A DNA stretch of 6,342 nucleotides from Chitinophaga pinensis (lineage in GTDB: Bacteria > Bacteroidota > Bacteroidia > UKL13-3). Of the stretch, positions 5,906 to 6,342 are shown piece after piece. The translations under genes and the position numbers were made by a program. The stretch spans positions 1 through 6,342 of the forward strand of contig CAMCJW010000176.1 in assembly GCA_945875195.1 (NCBI GenBank). The letters run 5' to 3'. The notes beneath the pieces were generated by a model that saw only the letters and a list, made by a program, of their open reading frames with translations, was not told the DNA's origin and did not search any database. Within the stretch, counting starts at the first letter, position 1; each line of letters starts with the position of its first letter.

Positions 5906-6342
5906 ATGGATATCAGATTATTTGTAACTGGTGGCACCTTTGATAAAGAATACAACGAATTGAATGGTCAATTGTTTTTTAAAGACACCCATATTCAAGA
6001 GATATTAAAATTAGGTAGAAGCAGGCTCAATACCAATATAAGAACATTGATGTTGGTAGATAGTTTAGATATAACAGATAGCGACCGCCGCATCATGGCC
6101 GAAAACTGTGCCAATTGCGAAGAAGAGCGAATAGTCATAACCCACGGCACCGATACCATGACCGAAACAGCCGCTTATTTAGCCAAAGAAAACATCAACA
6201 AAACCATCGTAATAACGGGGGCAATGATCCCCTATAAATTTGGCTCCAGCGATGGACTTTTTAACCTTGGCGGCGCTTTAGCTTTTGCACAAACATTACC
6301 TGTAGGTGTTTATATAGCTATGAACGGTCGCTACTTTAACTG
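5906..6342 (+). CDS. Asparaginase-family protein, short single-domain type (3' end outside window)
   Basis: Residues 1-145 of an asparaginase N-terminal-domain protein, truncated by the window edge. Seen: VTGGTFDK at 7-14 carries the family's first catalytic threonine (Thr11, equivalent to Thr12 of E. coli AnsB). DS at 52-53 matches the substrate-binding serine region. THGTDTM at 79-85 carries the second Thr-Asp pair (Thr82, Asp83). GAMIPYKFGSSDGLFNL at 105-121 matches the conserved segment after it. The lysine of the second catalytic triad would fall just beyond the edge. From memory this sequence is closest to a short (~160-residue) group found in Bacteroidota and Proteobacteria that lacks the C-terminal domain of ~330-residue asparaginases, so only a few residues may be missing. 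There is no signal peptide, so it is probably cytoplasmic. The start ATG at 5906 is preceded by an A-rich leader without a strong Shine-Dalgarno. It is divergent from korA. The family is firm; substrate (asparagine versus another amide) is unproven. Confidence 0.9.
   Translation, partial: MDIRLFVTGGTFDKEYNELNGQLFFKDTHIQEILKLGRSRLNTNIRTLMLVDSLDITDSDRRIMAENCANCEEERIVITHGTDTMTETAAYLAKENINKTIVITGAMIPYKFGSSDGLFNLGGALAFAQTLPVGVYIAMNGRYFN

Noticed and set aside
1..6342. CRISPR array, insertion sequence, attachment site or defence system
   Set aside because: There are no regularly spaced direct repeats, no transposase or recombinase motifs and no nuclease or toxin-like genes. The only repeats are the short palindromic words listed.

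Overview
The window looks like chromosomal DNA of a member of the Bacteroidota. Three things point there: a large secreted protein with a C-terminal type IX secretion (T9SS) sorting domain, start codons preceded by A/T-rich leaders rather than a clear Shine-Dalgarno sequence, and low GC content (high thirties percent by eye). I cannot place it more finely. Nothing suggests a phage, plasmid, insertion sequence or CRISPR locus.

Layout. Positions 19-2592 (minus) encode a multidomain surface or secreted protein. It has a signal peptide, a choice-of-anchor V/Reeler-like N-terminal domain containing a CxxCH motif, a string of PKD/Ig-like modules and a T9SS type A sorting domain. Positions 2593-2798 are an A/T-rich spacer. 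It holds a possible promoter for that gene and a strong intrinsic terminator for the operon arriving from the right. Positions 2799-5753 (minus) hold korA then korB, in transcription order. They encode the two-subunit 2-oxoacid:ferredoxin oxidoreductase, probably acting on 2-oxoglutarate. A 78-bp gap with two related inverted repeats separates them. Positions 5754-5905 are a divergent intergenic region. From 5906 (plus) a single-domain asparaginase-family gene runs off the right edge.

How the genes work together. KorA and KorB form one enzyme that oxidatively decarboxylates a 2-oxoacid to an acyl-CoA while reducing ferredoxin, so they act at the TCA-cycle level. The divergent asparaginase-like gene would deamidate asparagine or a related amide. 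A link to the 2-oxoacid/amino-acid node is plausible but rests only on adjacency. The large secreted protein sits behind its own spacer and the terminator and is probably an independent unit.

The most unusual thing I see is not a gene. The 10-bp palindrome GGTTCGAACC and its one-base variant GGTTCAAACC occur five times in 6.3 kb. Two copies lie 32 bp apart in the korA-korB gap, and an imperfect sixth copy lies in the divergent promoter region. I do not see a convincing new multi-gene system; the protein-coding content is recognisable.
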